In this document: piece after piece, positions 1 through 7,534 of the stretch | Numbering within the stretch: position 1 is the stretch's first letter | How the letters are laid out: the number at the start of each line of letters is the position of its first letter | Assembly (NCBI GenBank): GCA_046590575.1 | Contig: JBKJUS010000003.1 | Location: 1-12,385, forward strand | Reading direction: 5' to 3' | DNA: 12,385 nt | Origin: DATLNF01 sp046590575 | Lineage (GTDB): Bacteria > Actinomycetota > Actinomycetes > BP-191 | Position numbers and translations under genes: made by a program | The notes under the pieces: generated by a model | Databases searched by the model: none | What the model was told of the DNA's origin: nothing | What the model saw: only the letters and a program-made list of their open reading frames with translations

Positions 1-72
1 GCAGCGGAGCGCCTGTATGGCTGCTCTGCCGAGCATGTCCTCGGCAGAGCAGCCATACAGGGGCTCCGCTGC
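1..72. repeat. Near-perfect inverted repeat, 33-bp arms
   Basis: The left arm (1-33) and right arm (40-72) are reverse complements with a single mismatch (position 11 against 62) around the 6-base centre CATGTC (34-39). The arm reaches the very first base of the window, so it may be longer. It lies inside PAS-coding sequence. The right arm encodes family-consistent residues, while most of the left arm does not. The innermost hexamers GCCGAG and CTCGGC (minus-strand sense) encode conserved PAS residues on both sides, so they could be a natural short complementarity that seeded a fold-back copy. This could be a real hairpin or inverted duplication, or a chimeric read or assembly end. Confidence 0.9.
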
Positions 73-213
73 GGCGTTCCAGCTGGTAATCCTGCCCGCG
101 AGATCCTCGCTGAAGATGGCGTCGGCCGACACCTCGACGATCTGCGCCAGCAGAATCGGGTCGACGAGCATCTGCGGGACGAAGCGAATCTGAACCGACC
201 GGTCAAGGCTCAT
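1..213 (-). CDS. PAS-domain signalling protein, N-terminal fragment (runs off the left edge)
   Basis: Reading the minus strand from ATG at 213-211 gives 71 codons without a stop. Residues about 24-63 match the start of a PAS sensor domain: a V-SADAIFSEDLAGRI stretch, then TSWNAAAEPLYG and SAEDMLGR, which is the classic PAS core. PAS domains bind ligands or cofactors and usually sit in histidine kinases, diguanylate cyclases or regulators; the output domain lies outside the window, so the protein's class cannot be stated. No signal peptide or membrane segment is seen in the visible part. After LGR (residues 61-63) the conservation stops. Residues 64-71 (AAIQALRC) are simply the reverse complement of the preceding codons and include rare AGA and ATA codons, so they may not be native. 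The gene is divergent from the Tad operon, with 380 bp between them. Confidence 0.8.
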   Translation of the reverse strand, partial: MSLDRSVQIRFVPQMLVDPILLAQIVEVSADAIFSEDLAGRITSWNAAAEPLYGCSAEDMLGRAAIQALRC

Positions 214-580
214 GGCTACCCCGGGTGCATCGCAGTTCATGAGGGAGGACGCGGGCAGGCTGGGGCCGACGCTTTGGTCTCAACCACAGACAGGCGACGA
301 TCGAGCCTGGCTAGCTCGCACAGTACGCCAGGCGTCAATGGTCATTCATGCCCAGGTCCCCACCGTCCGGCCACTCGCTCGCGCGTCCAAGGTGGATCGG
401 GTAGCAAGCACCGATGTTGCCGATGTTGCCGATGTTGTATCGAGTCACGTCGCTGACGTCGGCGCCGCATCAGACCCAGGTAGCCAGGCTCCGATGGCCC
501 GTTTGGGTGGTCCGAAGATGCCCCCGATGACCCATGGTCTCAAGTACCGGATGTCCCGAATAGTGGTAAGTCCAACCGCT
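214..580. other. Gene-free divergent intergenic region
   Basis: About 370 bases between the PAS gene and the ribosome binding site of the Tad operon. The open frames here have no recognisable protein character, and I found no Flp pilin signature (Gly, then Glu-Phe/Tyr at +5/+6, then a hydrophobic stretch). The region should hold the promoters of both divergent transcripts, but I cannot assign -35/-10 boxes with confidence. A perfect triple 9-mer (411-437) and a weak ACGTC-GCT-GACGT hairpin nearby are the only structures noticed. No known riboswitch consensus was recognised. Confidence 0.5.
411..437. repeat. Triple tandem 9-mer CCGATGTTG
   Basis: Three exact, adjacent copies of CCGATGTTG at 411-419, 420-428 and 429-437, lying about 155-180 bp upstream of the first Tad gene. 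They could be direct-repeat binding sites for a regulator of the divergent PAS or Tad transcripts, or a slippage product in non-coding DNA. The function is unknown. Confidence 0.9.
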
Positions 581-593
581 AAGGGGATTTTCT

Positions 594-2189
594 GTGAGGC
601 TCAAAGTGCAAGCAGGCAGGGATGAAGGCTCGGTCGCGGTCATGGCTGCGGTGATCATCCCCGTCGTGATCCTTGTCATCGCTCTCGCCCTCGCGGCTCT
701 GGTGTGGGCGTCGAGCGAGACGGAGACCCAGCGAGCGTCGGACGAGGCCGCTGTCCAGGCCGCGGCCAGTGCACTGCTCATCGACTACCCGTACTCCTCC
801 GTCGCGCCAACCAGCGCGCTGATGCCCACCTTGAGCAGCGTGGGAGCCACTACGGGCACCACTCCGCCGAGCTTGTCCCCTTGCGAAACTGTCGGGCAGC
901 CGATCGACGCCGTCCTGGGGCTTACGAAGACGACGACCGTCACTAGCCTGCTGGGGGTCGTGTCGACGGTCACCAGCCCGATTGTCCCGTCCGGGATCAC
1001 TGCCGCTCAGCAGGCGCTGCTGGACAGCCTGCCGACCAGCTGCGCCGGCCTCTCCCCGATTCCGGCTATCGCCAACCCGCCCGCGCCCAGCCTGAGTGAG
1101 GCGTGCAGCACGGCTGAGGAGGCCATGCGCGGAGCGAGCTACGCGCTGCGCTTCTACGCCGACGACCCGAACAGTGCGACCGACACCGCCGAGCCGACCT
1201 GCCCCAACGGGCGGGTCCGCACGGGATTCTCGACGCAGACGCCGTTGATCGGCTTCGGCAACACCGCGGTGGGGGCCGGCGGTCAGCTGAGCCTCAGCGT
1301 GCCGCCTGATCTGACCGCCGTGCAGACTGCGCTCGCACCACTGGGTGTCCACCTCAACACCGCGTTGCCCAACGCGATCTGCCCGCGGGTCAACGTCGAG
1401 GTGGACCAGCCGGTTCGTGAGCCCGTCTTCGACCGGTCGTCGACACCCAACGGCCGCTCGACCGCTCGCCGGGTCGTGAAGAACGCCATTGTCGTACCTG
1501 TTTTCAACGGCATGGGAATCGCATCCGCCTCTGCAGCAGTGTCAGCGTCGGCCAGCGGTGTCGCCACGGTCACGGGCAGTGGCGCAACTGCAGTGACCCT
1601 GCCCGCGCAGAACCTCAACGTCACCCTGCTTGCCGCGCAGCAGCGGCTGCTCGGTCTGCTCGACGAGATGGACGCGGCCATCAACGCTCGGCTGGCCGCA
1701 GCGAACACCCAGGTCACCACGCTGAACGGCACTGTCAACGCCGTGACCGGGACGGCTGGCGCGCAGCTGGGTGTTCCGGTCCCGGGCGTCACAACCAACC
1801 TCGGCAGCCTCAATCTGCTGAAGTGCCTGCGGGACACCGTCAGCCAGGTGTTCGACCCACCCAGCGGCGACGCCCCGACGGTGGAGGAAGTGCTTGCAGC
1901 AGCATCCGCGGCCGGCGAGCCTGTCCAGCTGATCCAGGTAGGGGCGAGGTCATGCAACAACGACCCGCTGGCGATCCTGGCCTTGTCCTGCGTCCAGGCG
2001 GCGACGGGCACCGTCGCCGGCTCGGTGACTGGCCTCTACGACATCCCCTTCCTCGACGTCACGCCGGTGCTGGTCAAGGACGTCGGCAACGGCAACTACC
2101 AAGCTGTGCCCGTACATGCGACCCAGGCATCCGGAGCCTTCCGGGCATCGCTCGTGCGCACGTCCGGAAACTCGCGGTACTCGCCATGA
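594..2189 (+). CDS. TadG-like pilus assembly protein
   Basis: 531 residues from a GTG start; an AAGGGG ribosome binding site at 581-586 sits seven bases upstream and decides this start. The N-terminus is a short charged tail (GRDEGS) followed by one hydrophobic segment at about residues 15-39. The rest is a long Ala/Thr/Ser/Val-rich domain with eight cysteines that would lie outside the membrane. This architecture fits TadG/TadE-G-like minor proteins of tight-adherence pili. Unlike the two TadE-like proteins downstream, the position that would be +5 after Gly12 is Met17, not Glu, so it lacks the prepilin-peptidase recognition glutamate and is probably only membrane-anchored. It is the first gene of the operon, and its stop overlaps the next start (ATGA). 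No von Willebrand-type metal site is evident. The assignment rests on N-terminal pattern and context; the large domain is not recognised in detail. Confidence 0.75.
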   Translation: MRLKVQAGRDEGSVAVMAAVIIPVVILVIALALAALVWASSETETQRASDEAAVQAAASALLIDYPYSSVAPTSALMPTLSSVGATTGTTPPSLSPCETVGQPIDAVLGLTKTTTVTSLLGVVSTVTSPIVPSGITAAQQALLDSLPTSCAGLSPIPAIANPPAPSLSEACSTAEEAMRGASYALRFYADDPNSATDTAEPTCPNGRVRTGFSTQTPLIGFGNTAVGAGGQLSLSVPPDLTAVQTALAPLGVHLNTALPNAICPRVNVEVDQPVREPVFDRSSTPNGRSTARRVVKNAIVVPVFNGMGIASASAAVSASASGVATVTGSGATAVTLPAQNLNVTLLAAQQRLLGLLDEMDAAINARLAAANTQVTTLNGTVNAVTGTAGAQLGVPVPGVTTNLGSLNLLKCLRDTVSQVFDPPSGDAPTVEEVLAAASAAGEPVQLIQVGARSCNNDPLAILALSCVQAATGTVAGSVTGLYDIPFLDVTPVLVKDVGNGNYQAVPVHATQASGAFRASLVRTSGNSRYSP

Positions 2190-2641
2190 GCCGACGCCCT
2201 GTCGGCGACGGCGGCGTGAGCACCGTGGAATTCGCGATCGTCTTCCCGCTCTTCGTGGGCATCGTGGCCATCGGAGCCTTCTTCGGCTGGCTCGCCTACG
2301 TGAACGCGCAGGTGGATCGCGCGGCCCACCGGGCCGCCCGCTTCGCGGCGGTTCCGACGACGTCGGGCACCTACGACTTCTGCCACGCGTCCGTGCTGGC
2401 CCAGGTCAACTCTGACGCGGTCACCGCACAGGTCTCCGCGGCGGAGCTTGAGGTCAGGGACAAGACGACGGTCCTCGTGCCCGGCGCCGCCTGCACGACC
2501 ACCCGACCACTCGGATACGTCCGGGTCACGGTCGCGCACACGTTTGTGAACCCGTTCACCTCGGTTGTGGGTCTGCTGACCCCGATGTCTGGCACGTTCA
2601 CCGTCACCGGCAGCGGTCAGGCGCGGGTGGAGTCCTCATGA
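2186..2641 (+). CDS. TadE-like pseudopilin 1
   Basis: 151 residues; the ATG overlaps the upstream stop (ATGA). The same frame is open further upstream, but that part is out-of-frame sequence of the TadG-like gene. After a short polar leader, GDGG is followed by VSTVEF and a hydrophobic helix (about residues 17-37). Cleavage after Gly10 would put Glu15 at +5 and Phe16 at +6, the motif known for TadE/TadF pseudopilins cut by a TadV-type peptidase. The exported part has two cysteines (66 and 103) that could form a disulfide. The likely role is a minor pilin needed for pilus assembly at the cytoplasmic membrane. No peptidase gene is in the window. The ribosome binding site is poor, so translation is probably coupled to the gene before it. 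Confidence 0.85.
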   Translation: MSRRPVGDGGVSTVEFAIVFPLFVGIVAIGAFFGWLAYVNAQVDRAAHRAARFAAVPTTSGTYDFCHASVLAQVNSDAVTAQVSAAELEVRDKTTVLVPGAACTTTRPLGYVRVTVAHTFVNPFTSVVGLLTPMSGTFTVTGSGQARVESS

Positions 2642-3132
2642 AGCATCGGTCCGATGACGGCGTGGCCGCCGTCGAGTTCGCGATCGTGTCGACGCTGTTC
2701 ATGCTGCTCGCCTTCGGCGCGCTGCCGCTCTACCAAATGGCCCGCGCTTACCAGAAGGTGGCCAAGGCCTCCTCCTCGGCGGTGCGCTACGCGTCGTCGG
2801 TGGACGCCAACGGCACGCGTCCGGCACCGGGTGCACCGATCAGCCGTCGGCCAACTGCGCTCGAGGTACAGACGTTCGCGCGGCAGGCGGTGGGCGACAC
2901 CACGATCACCGTCGTCACGGAGACCTGCCCCGGCGACGTGACGGCATGCGCACCGGGAAACCCGAGCGCTGCCAAGTCAGGTGACGGCGTTCGCGTCACC
3001 GTTTCCAAGGACGTGGACCTCGGTGTCCTCGGCCCCATCGCCAACGCCGTCGGCAGTCTTGTCGGCGCTGGCTCCATCGCGCCCGAGGGCGTCGTCACCA
3101 TGACCTCGACCGCCACAGGTCGCGAAGAGTGA
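2638..3132 (+). CDS. TadE-like pseudopilin 2
   Basis: 164 residues; the ATG overlaps the stop of pseudopilin 1 (ATGA), with GGTGGAG just upstream. The leader MKHRSDDG is followed by VAAVEF and a hydrophobic helix (about residues 15-33), so cleavage after Gly8 places Glu13 at +5 and Phe14 at +6, as in TadE/TadF pseudopilins. The exported domain has two close cysteines (97 and 104) that could enclose a small disulfide loop. It is similar in plan to the preceding gene but little conserved outside the motif, so the two probably form a heteromeric pair like TadE/TadF rather than being a recent duplication. A TadF-like name would be equally fair. Confidence 0.85.
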   Translation: MKHRSDDGVAAVEFAIVSTLFMLLAFGALPLYQMARAYQKVAKASSSAVRYASSVDANGTRPAPGAPISRRPTALEVQTFARQAVGDTTITVVTETCPGDVTACAPGNPSAAKSGDGVRVTVSKDVDLGVLGPIANAVGSLVGAGSIAPEGVVTMTSTATGREE

Positions 3133-3145
3133 GAGGCAGTTGCAG

Positions 3146-3814
3146 ATGAGGAAGATCAACCCGCTGGTTGTCGTAGGGGCGCTGACCGCCGTCATCGGCC
3201 TCGCCGCATTGGCGACGGTCGTGCAGAAGGACACCGCGGCCACCGCGGCCACCACAGCCAAGGTTCTGGTTGCGAACTCGGCAGTGGTCGCCGGTACGCC
3301 GTCGTCGCAGGCGGACCTGGTCGCTCGCGACATACCGGTCAACGCCATTCCGGCGGGCACCGCGACGGACCCGGTAGCCCTCACCGGTCAGGTGGCGCTG
3401 CGGCCCCTGGCTGCTGGCGAGCTCGTCACGCCCGGATCGTTCGGGGTCCAGGGCGTCGCCGCCGCCGGCGGCGTGATCCTGCCGAAGGGCAAGGAAGGCA
3501 TCGGCGTGGAGCTCGGCTTCCCCCAAGGCGGCCTGCGCTACGTCGTACCTGGCAACCGGGTCACGATCTGGGCGACGCCGAAAGCTGTGGACGGCGCCAA
3601 GCCAAAGGCCGAGGCGATTCTGGAGAAGGTGCAGGTCATCGCCACTACCCCTGGCGCTGGCACCGGCGAGGCCACAGCGGTCGTTCCGGGACCGGGCAAC
3701 CTGCAGTTTCTCCTCGCTCTGAGCCGAGACGAGGCGGGGCGCCTCATCGAGGCCCAGGTCAGCGGCGCCGCGTTGTACTTCACGCTGGCTGATAGTGGCA
3801 AGGACGCACGCTGA
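3146..3814 (+). CDS. cpaB: Flp pilus assembly protein CpaB (RcpC), SAF domain
   Basis: 222 residues from ATG at 3146. A TTG at 3140 would add two residues, but GAGAGG (3131-3136) stands nine bases before the ATG and only three before the TTG, so ATG is preferred. It has one N-terminal membrane segment (about residues 6-25). A SAF domain follows at about 39-97 (KVLVANSAVVAGT, then VALTGQVALRPLAAGELV), and then an RcpC-like region with GVELGF and VVPGNRVTIWAT. In Gram-negative Tad systems CpaB/RcpC associates with the outer-membrane secretin. Here no secretin gene is seen, as expected for a bacterium with one membrane, so it may act in the cell-envelope part of the pilus channel. It follows pseudopilin 2 by 13 bp and precedes cpaE by 2 bp. 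Confidence 0.88.
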   Translation: MRKINPLVVVGALTAVIGLAALATVVQKDTAATAATTAKVLVANSAVVAGTPSSQADLVARDIPVNAIPAGTATDPVALTGQVALRPLAAGELVTPGSFGVQGVAAAGGVILPKGKEGIGVELGFPQGGLRYVVPGNRVTIWATPKAVDGAKPKAEAILEKVQVIATTPGAGTGEATAVVPGPGNLQFLLALSRDEAGRLIEAQVSGAALYFTLADSGKDAR

Positions 3815-3816
3815 CC

Positions 3817-5148
3817 ATGGACTCCGGTGCTTTCGTGGTCGTCCTCGACCGCTCCGACGCGCTGGTGCGCGGGCTCGCCAAGGCTGTAGAAGGGTTGGAC
3901 ACTCAGCCCGACGTGCACCTGTTCACGCGAGCTGCGGAGGTTCAGGACATCTTCCAGCAGGGACCCGTCGACGTGCTCGTCGTCGGGCCGAGCGAGCTGA
4001 CCGCCACTGGGCTACGCCGCGTCGCGAAGTGGCACACGCTGCACCCCTCAACCGTCGTCGTCGTGGCCAGCGAGCGCGACGCACTGCCTGACCAGCTGCT
4101 ACTGATGCGGGCTGGAGCGGAGAAGCTGCTGGCGCTGCCAGCGGGACCCGCGGCCATCCGACGCACTCTTGCTGAGGCCTTGGATCTCGCCGCGCGGCGA
4201 CGCTCCGAGCTCCAGGCTGACTTGCCGGAGGTCGTGCTGCAGCTCGAAGCGGAGCTCGAAGCGGACCTGGAGCTGGACCTCGCGCCCGAACCCGAGCCGG
4301 AGCCCGAGCTGGAGCCCGAGCCGGCGGTGACGATCACGGTCGCCAGCGCTACGGGTGGTTGCGGCAAGACGTTCCTCGCCACCAACCTGGCCTACCTGCT
4401 CGCGCGGGGAACGGGCAAGCGTGTTGCGATGATCGATCTCGACCTCCAGTTCGGAGAGGTCGTGGCGACACTGCAGCTGCGGCCGACGAAGACCATCGCC
4501 GACGTCGTGATAGACGAGCACGGCGTGGTCGAGGTGGAGCACCTCATGACGCCGCACAAGGGTGGCTTCGACGTGCTCGCCGCGCCGCCCGACCCCGTCG
4601 CCGCCGACAACATGGATGCGGCGACGATCGCCGCAGTGATCGAGGCCGTCCGGCTGCGCTACGACTTCCTGATCATCGACACGCCGCCGGCGCTGAACGA
4701 AGTCGTTTTGGGTGCGTTCGACCTGTCCGACCACCTGATGGTGCTGGCCACGCTCGACGTACCGAGCGTGCGCAACATGAAGGTCTTCCTGACGACCCTG
4801 GACCGCCTTAAGATCCCCACCGACGGACTGCACCTGGTGCTGAACAAGGCCGAGAAGAACGTCGAGCTGACAGCCAACGACATTGTCCGCGTGCTCGGCC
4901 GCACCTGGGACCTCGAGCTGCCGTACGACCGCGAGGTCTCCCGGTCAGTCAACCTAGGCCTTCCGGTCGCGGAGGCCGCGCCGACGAGTCAGGTCAGCAA
5001 GCGCCTGATCGCGGGGTTGGACTCGCTCGTCCCGGGCGTAGAGATGCTCAACCTGAACCACCCCACCGAGCGGTCGTTCATGCAACGCCTGATGGCCGCC
5101 ATGCGCCCGAACCGCCCCGCACTGATCGCTGAGGAGAAGACGCCGTGA
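3817..5148 (+). CDS. cpaE: CpaE/TadZ-like pilus localisation ATPase
   Basis: 443 residues from ATG. Residues about 1-125 resemble a degenerate receiver fold (VVVLDRSDALVRGL, later VDVLVVGPSEL, where a response regulator would carry its phospho-acceptor Asp). A strongly acidic Glu/Pro-rich linker occupies about 138-169. From residue 171 comes a MinD/ParA-type ATPase domain: a Walker A-like ATGGCGKT (178-185), the DLDLQFG strand (207-213) and IIDTPP (286-291). The usual ParA/MinD signature lysine two residues before the second glycine is Thr179 here, a deviation also known among TadZ proteins. CpaE/TadZ marks where the pilus machine assembles. It lies directly before cpaF, sharing GTGA. A plain MinD function is unlikely in this context. 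Confidence 0.9.
   Translation: MDSGAFVVVLDRSDALVRGLAKAVEGLDTQPDVHLFTRAAEVQDIFQQGPVDVLVVGPSELTATGLRRVAKWHTLHPSTVVVVASERDALPDQLLLMRAGAEKLLALPAGPAAIRRTLAEALDLAARRRSELQADLPEVVLQLEAELEADLELDLAPEPEPEPELEPEPAVTITVASATGGCGKTFLATNLAYLLARGTGKRVAMIDLDLQFGEVVATLQLRPTKTIADVVIDEHGVVEVEHLMTPHKGGFDVLAAPPDPVAADNMDAATIAAVIEAVRLRYDFLIIDTPPALNEVVLGAFDLSDHLMVLATLDVPSVRNMKVFLTTLDRLKIPTDGLHLVLNKAEKNVELTANDIVRVLGRTWDLELPYDREVSRSVNLGLPVAEAAPTSQVSKRLIAGLDSLVPGVEMLNLNHPTERSFMQRLMAAMRPNRPALIAEEKTP
4240..4323 (+). repeat. Degenerate 12-bp tandem repeat encoding an acidic Glu/Pro hinge
   Basis: Seven consecutive 12-base units, of the type GAGCTCGAAGCG grading into GAGCCCGAGCCG, encode four-residue blocks QLEA, ELEA, DLEL, DLAP, EPEP, EPEL and EPEP (CpaE residues 142-169). 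The first units are Leu/Ala-rich and perhaps helical; the last are Pro-rich and probably extended. The array sits exactly between the receiver-like and ATPase domains and looks like slippage-driven linker growth. Confidence 0.85.
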
Positions 5149-6593
5149 AACTCGCCGACCGGGTAGCTCAGCTCGAAGCGGCCAAAGCAGCCACGGCTCC
5201 AACGTCGACGCCTCGATCGCGCGCGGGTGGCGCAACCACCACATCCGGCCGTCGGACCTCACGTGCCTCGGTCGAGGTGAAGGCGGACAGCTGGGAAGCG
5301 GTCAAGCGCAGCGTCAAGGACCACGTCGTCAACGACCTGGGCTCCCGGATGTCGTCGATCGAGAACCTGTCCGACGAGGTGACAAAAGTACTCGAAGTCG
5401 CCATCAAGAAGAGCGCGGTCAAGATGCCGCAGGGAGAGCGGGCCCGACTCGTCGCCGAGGTGACCAGCGACATCCTGGGCTACGGCCCACTGGACCCTCT
5501 GCTGCGCGACCCCAGCATCGACGAGATCATGTGCAACGGCTACAACGACATTTATGTCGAGCGGCACGGCCGGATCGAGCAGGCCGACGCGTCGTTCGCG
5601 GACGAGGCCCACTTCCGACAGGTCATCGAGCGGATCGTGTCCGGTGTCGGCCGGCGCGTCGACGAGGGCTCGCCGATGGTGGATGCGCGGCTCCCCGACG
5701 GCTCGCGCGTCAATGCGATCCTTCCGCCGCTGTCGGTGCGCGGACCCGTGATGACCATCCGGAAGTTCTCTGAGCGACCGTTCGCCATCACCGACCTCGT
5801 CGCGAACCGCACCCTGACGATGGACGCCGGCGTGTTCCTCGAGGCGTGCGTGCGCGGCCGGCTCAACCTGCTCATCTCAGGCGGGACCGGTTCCGGCAAG
5901 ACGACCCTCCTGAACGTGGTCGGAGGCTTCATCCCCGACGGGGAGCGGGTCATCACCATCGAGGACGCTGCCGAGCTCCAGCTGCCGCAGCGGCACGTCG
6001 TCACGCTGGAGTCCCGGCCGGCCAACGTGGAGGGCCGCGGCGAGGTCGGCATTCGCGACTTGGTGAAGAACGCGCTACGCATGCGACCGGACCGCATCAT
6101 CGTCGGTGAGGTCCGCGGCGCAGAGGCGCTCGACATGCTCCAGGCGATGAACACCGGACACGACGGGTCCCTGACGACGGTCCACGCGAACAGCCCGCGC
6201 GACGTCGTGTCGCGTCTGGAGACGATGGTGCTCATGGCCGGTTTCGACCTGCCCGTGCGTGCCATTCGGGAGCAGGTCGCCAGTGCCGTCGACCTGATCG
6301 TGCACACGGAGCGGCTTGCGGACGGCAGTCGGCGGGTGGTGGCGATCTCGGAGGTCCAGGGCACCGAAGGTGATGTTGTCACCTTGCAGGACATCTTCAC
6401 CTACCGCAGCGGCCCGGTCGGCCAGGAAGGCACCGGCGAGCTCGAACCCACCGGACTGCGGCCCAAGAAGCTGGAGCAGCTCTCGCGCAGCGGCGTCGAC
6501 CTGCCGCCCCGCCTGTTCGCCCGTCCGCTCGCGGTCGCTACGGCCACGACCCGCGGTCGAGGCGCCCCAGCGCGAAAGGCGGCTGCCCGATGA
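5145..6593 (+). CDS. cpaF: CpaF/TadA type II/IV secretion ATPase
   Basis: 482 residues from GTG, overlapping the cpaE stop (GTGA), with GAGGAG eight bases upstream. This hexameric ATPase powers pilus assembly at the membrane. All key motifs are present: Walker A GGTGSGKT (246-253), the Asp box TIEDAAEL (271-278), Walker B RIIVGEVRG (317-325) and the His box GHDGSLTTVHANS (338-350). An N-terminal domain with LGYGPLDPLL and DEIMCNG (about 111-132) is typical of CpaF. The first 45 or so residues are Ala/Thr/Ser/Arg-rich and likely disordered, and the last 30 or so are a basic, low-complexity tail. The length is normal for actinobacterial CpaF. The downstream gene starts inside its stop codon (ATGA). 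Confidence 0.96.
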   Translation: MKLADRVAQLEAAKAATAPTSTPRSRAGGATTTSGRRTSRASVEVKADSWEAVKRSVKDHVVNDLGSRMSSIENLSDEVTKVLEVAIKKSAVKMPQGERARLVAEVTSDILGYGPLDPLLRDPSIDEIMCNGYNDIYVERHGRIEQADASFADEAHFRQVIERIVSGVGRRVDEGSPMVDARLPDGSRVNAILPPLSVRGPVMTIRKFSERPFAITDLVANRTLTMDAGVFLEACVRGRLNLLISGGTGSGKTTLLNVVGGFIPDGERVITIEDAAELQLPQRHVVTLESRPANVEGRGEVGIRDLVKNALRMRPDRIIVGEVRGAEALDMLQAMNTGHDGSLTTVHANSPRDVVSRLETMVLMAGFDLPVRAIREQVASAVDLIVHTERLADGSRRVVAISEVQGTEGDVVTLQDIFTYRSGPVGQEGTGELEPTGLRPKKLEQLSRSGVDLPPRLFARPLAVATATTRGRGAPARKAAAR

Positions 6594-7534
6594 TGCTTGT
6601 TCTCACCACACTCATCGTCCTGGTCGGGATCGGTCTGGCCATGACCGGAGTCGTGCAGGCGCGCGGCGCGCGGCGTAAGCGCATCTCGGAAGCCCTGGAC
6701 CTGACCCTCGCGGAAGTCGGTCCGGCGTCCGCGGCGACGGCACTCACCTTGGAGCGGGCTATCCGTTGGGCCGAGGGGCGCACCGCTGACACTCCGTGGC
6801 GCGAGCGCATGGTTACCAAGCTCGAACGTGCCCGCATCACCCTTCGACCGGTCGAGTACGTCGCGCTTCGGGCAGGCGTGGTGGCAGTCGCGGCCGGACT
6901 CACCATTCCGGTCAACCTCGTCTTGGGCGTCGTGGGGGTGCTGCTCGGTGCCGCGCTGCCGCCGTTGGTCGTCTCTTTCCGGACGACCAGACGCCAGCGG
7001 GCGTTCGAGGCGCAGCTGCCCGACGTCCTCGACCTGGCTGCCTCGTCCATGGAGGCAGGGCACTCCTTGCTCACGGCGTTGCAGCTCGTCGCCGAGGACG
7101 CAGCCGAGCCTCTTGGTTCGGAGTTCGCCCGCGTGCTCTCCGAGACGGAGGTGGGACGCCCGCTGTTGGAGGCCCTGGACGCGATGGCACTGCGGCTCGA
7201 CGTACCGGATCTGAACTGGACCGTGGAGGGCGTGCGCATCCAGTCGGAGGTCGGCGGACGGCTGTCGGAGATGCTTCGCACGCTCTCGACCTTCATGCGG
7301 GCACGCGAGGAAGTCCGCCGCGAGCTGCGGGCCTTGACAGCTGAAGGCAAGCTGTCGGCCTACGTGCTCGGCGCCCTGCCGATCCTGATGTTCGGCTTCA
7401 TGTATCTCAGCGCCAGGGAGTACGTCAGCCCGCTGTTCACCGACAACCTGGGCCGAGTGATGCTCGGAGCAGCCATCGTCATGATGATGGGCTCCGGCCT
7501 TGCCATGAAGAAGATCGTGAACGTGGAGGTCTGA
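6590..7534 (+). CDS. tadB: TadB, type II secretion F-family pilus platform protein
   Basis: 314 residues. The start is ATGATG; either Met is possible, and the first overlaps the cpaF stop. It has a membrane segment at 2-22, a hydrophobic block at about 92-128 (probably two passes), a T2SSF cytoplasmic domain at about 143-255 with the conserved LPDVLDLAASSMEAGHSLLTAL-type helix (142-164), and two C-terminal membrane segments at about 256-274 and 288-306. TadB forms the inner-membrane platform with TadC and contacts CpaF. Being directly after cpaF and directly before a second T2SSF protein is the canonical Tad order. No truncation is seen. Confidence 0.92.
   Translation: MMLVLTTLIVLVGIGLAMTGVVQARGARRKRISEALDLTLAEVGPASAATALTLERAIRWAEGRTADTPWRERMVTKLERARITLRPVEYVALRAGVVAVAAGLTIPVNLVLGVVGVLLGAALPPLVVSFRTTRRQRAFEAQLPDVLDLAASSMEAGHSLLTALQLVAEDAAEPLGSEFARVLSETEVGRPLLEALDAMALRLDVPDLNWTVEGVRIQSEVGGRLSEMLRTLSTFMRAREEVRRELRALTAEGKLSAYVLGALPILMFGFMYLSAREYVSPLFTDNLGRVMLGAAIVMMMGSGLAMKKIVNVEV

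Noticed and set aside
411..437. CRISPR-like repeat
   Set aside because: The 9-mers are directly adjacent with no spacers and only three copies.
212..625. Plus-strand frame of 137 codons that might encode a pilin
   Set aside because: It starts opposite the PAS start codon, has no hydrophobic helix or Glu+5 motif, overlaps the TadG-like start, and shows no family likeness.
5552..6400. 282-codon minus-strand frame opposite cpaF
   Set aside because: It is an Arg/Ser/Thr-rich shadow of the conserved ATPase core, including the Walker motifs on the other strand.
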